Both the position numbers and the translations under genes were made by a program. The notes beneath the pieces were generated by a model, which made no database searches, was not told where the DNA came from, and saw only the letters and a program-made list of their open reading frames with translations. Below, piece after piece: positions 63,633-64,000 of a stretch of DNA of 64,000 nucleotides. Origin of the DNA: Actinotalea sp. JY-7876 (GTDB lineage Bacteria > Actinomycetota > Actinomycetes > Actinomycetales > Cellulomonadaceae); the NCBI RefSeq assembly GCF_014042015.1, contig NZ_CP059493.1, positions 124,001 through 188,000 of the forward strand. The letters are read 5' to 3'. Within the stretch, counting starts at the first letter, position 1. The number at the start of each line of letters is the position of its first letter.

Positions 63633-64000
63633 ATGCCCAACCCGACGCCATTGGTTGACCGACTCCTCGCCGAAGGGCTCGATGACTGGCTCGACGCGGG
63701 GTGGATCTCCTCCGAAGCACGTCGCGCCGGTGCCACTCTTCCCGCGGACATCCGCACGATGGCGCTGGGTGCCGTGGCGGAGCTGCTGTTCCGCGGCCTC
63801 GCCGAGGCGGGCGACGTGACACCGGAGGGCTTCGTGCCCTGGGGGACCAGCCCTGCGGTGTCGTTCGAGCGCATCCTGTCCGAGCTGGATCGCATACCGC
63901 CGGGCGAGGAACGACCGGGCGACGTCTTCTGGCTGAATCTCCACGCCTCGGGTGAGGAGCGGGGCCGGACCGCACGTGACGGGATGCCGCGCGCGTCGGA
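63633..64000 (+). CDS. Hypothetical protein of third toxin locus, cut by window end
   Basis: Open frame from ATG 63633 (preceded by GGAAGGGA) to the window edge, 122 codons without a stop. It starts MPNPTPLVDRLLAEGLDDW, then LDAGWISSEARRAGA, MALGAVAELLFRGLAEAGDV and PGDVFWLNLHASGEERGR. It is soluble and acidic, helical at the start. I recognise no family. Its place suggests another member of the immunity row. Confidence 0.55.
   Translation, partial: MPNPTPLVDRLLAEGLDDWLDAGWISSEARRAGATLPADIRTMALGAVAELLFRGLAEAGDVTPEGFVPWGTSPAVSFERILSELDRIPPGEERPGDVFWLNLHASGEERGRTARDGMPRAS

Overview
The window is about 72-75% G+C by eye, with frequent GTG starts, GTGA/ATGA start-stop overlaps and GGAGG-type ribosome binding sites. 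This points to a high-GC actinobacterium. The 16S gene has actinobacterial features and the lipoprotein, T7SS-like and PadR genes resemble those of Micrococcales, so I infer a Micrococcales member near Cellulomonadaceae. The family-level placement rests on recognition, not on an alignment.

Layout. (1) 1-10,584: truncated DHA2 MFS exporter, a small anchored protein, and a tightly coupled recC-recB-recD operon on the minus strand. (2) 10,688-14,195: tandem duplication of a two-gene secreted module (DUF6318-like lipoprotein plus PKD-like protein); the recC-proximal PKD copy has a one-base frameshift in a G run. (3) 14,256-17,759: VOC protein, a polymorphic toxin with a WXG-like N-terminus, several small presumed immunity genes, and a decayed VOC fragment. 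(4) 17,762-21,754: MazG-like protein, an uncharacterised three-gene T7SS-like/lipoprotein operon, and an MFS transporter. (5) 21,932-30,540: a defence-like cluster: PD-(D/E)XK plus DUF2075 helicase, DEDDh-TerB-BRCT exonuclease, HNH endonuclease, NERD-UvrD helicase, DUF429 and Fic. (6) 30,653-33,602: second polymorphic toxin locus, with the toxin split by an in-frame TGA and followed by tandem DUF6188-like genes. (7) 33,691-41,861: a 2,121-residue helicase with HEPN_Swt1-like and transglutaminase-like modules, coupled to a fused immunity-like protein, next to a NERD protein. (8) 42,035-49,335: tandem-domain DUF6318-like lipoprotein, gene relics, a coupled macro-SIR2/SUKH pair, DUF4132-like protein, membrane proteins and a PadR regulator. 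(9) 49,568-55,377: complete rRNA operon (promoters, 16S, 23S, 5S, terminator) with no tRNA in the spacers. (10) 55,421-61,266: cytoplasmic GH92/GT4 pair, GPP34, membrane proteins and DUF1349. (11) 61,356-64,000: third polymorphic toxin locus, cut by the window end.

How the parts fit. Three toxin loci share WXG-like N-termini and a DYDTWRTEP-type linker in two of them. They are followed by rapidly varying immunity-like genes, several of which recur between loci. No T7SS core gene (EccB/C/D/E, MycP) lies in the window, so export would depend on a distant locus. The most interesting object is the 33,691-40,871 pair. A giant HEPN/transglutaminase/SF1 helicase is translationally coupled to a protein that fuses the two immunity-like families found immediately downstream of two related toxins elsewhere in this window. 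The SIR2/SUKH pair and the DUF2075/NERD helicases are further candidate conflict systems. No CRISPR array, tRNA, integrase or insertion sequence was seen.
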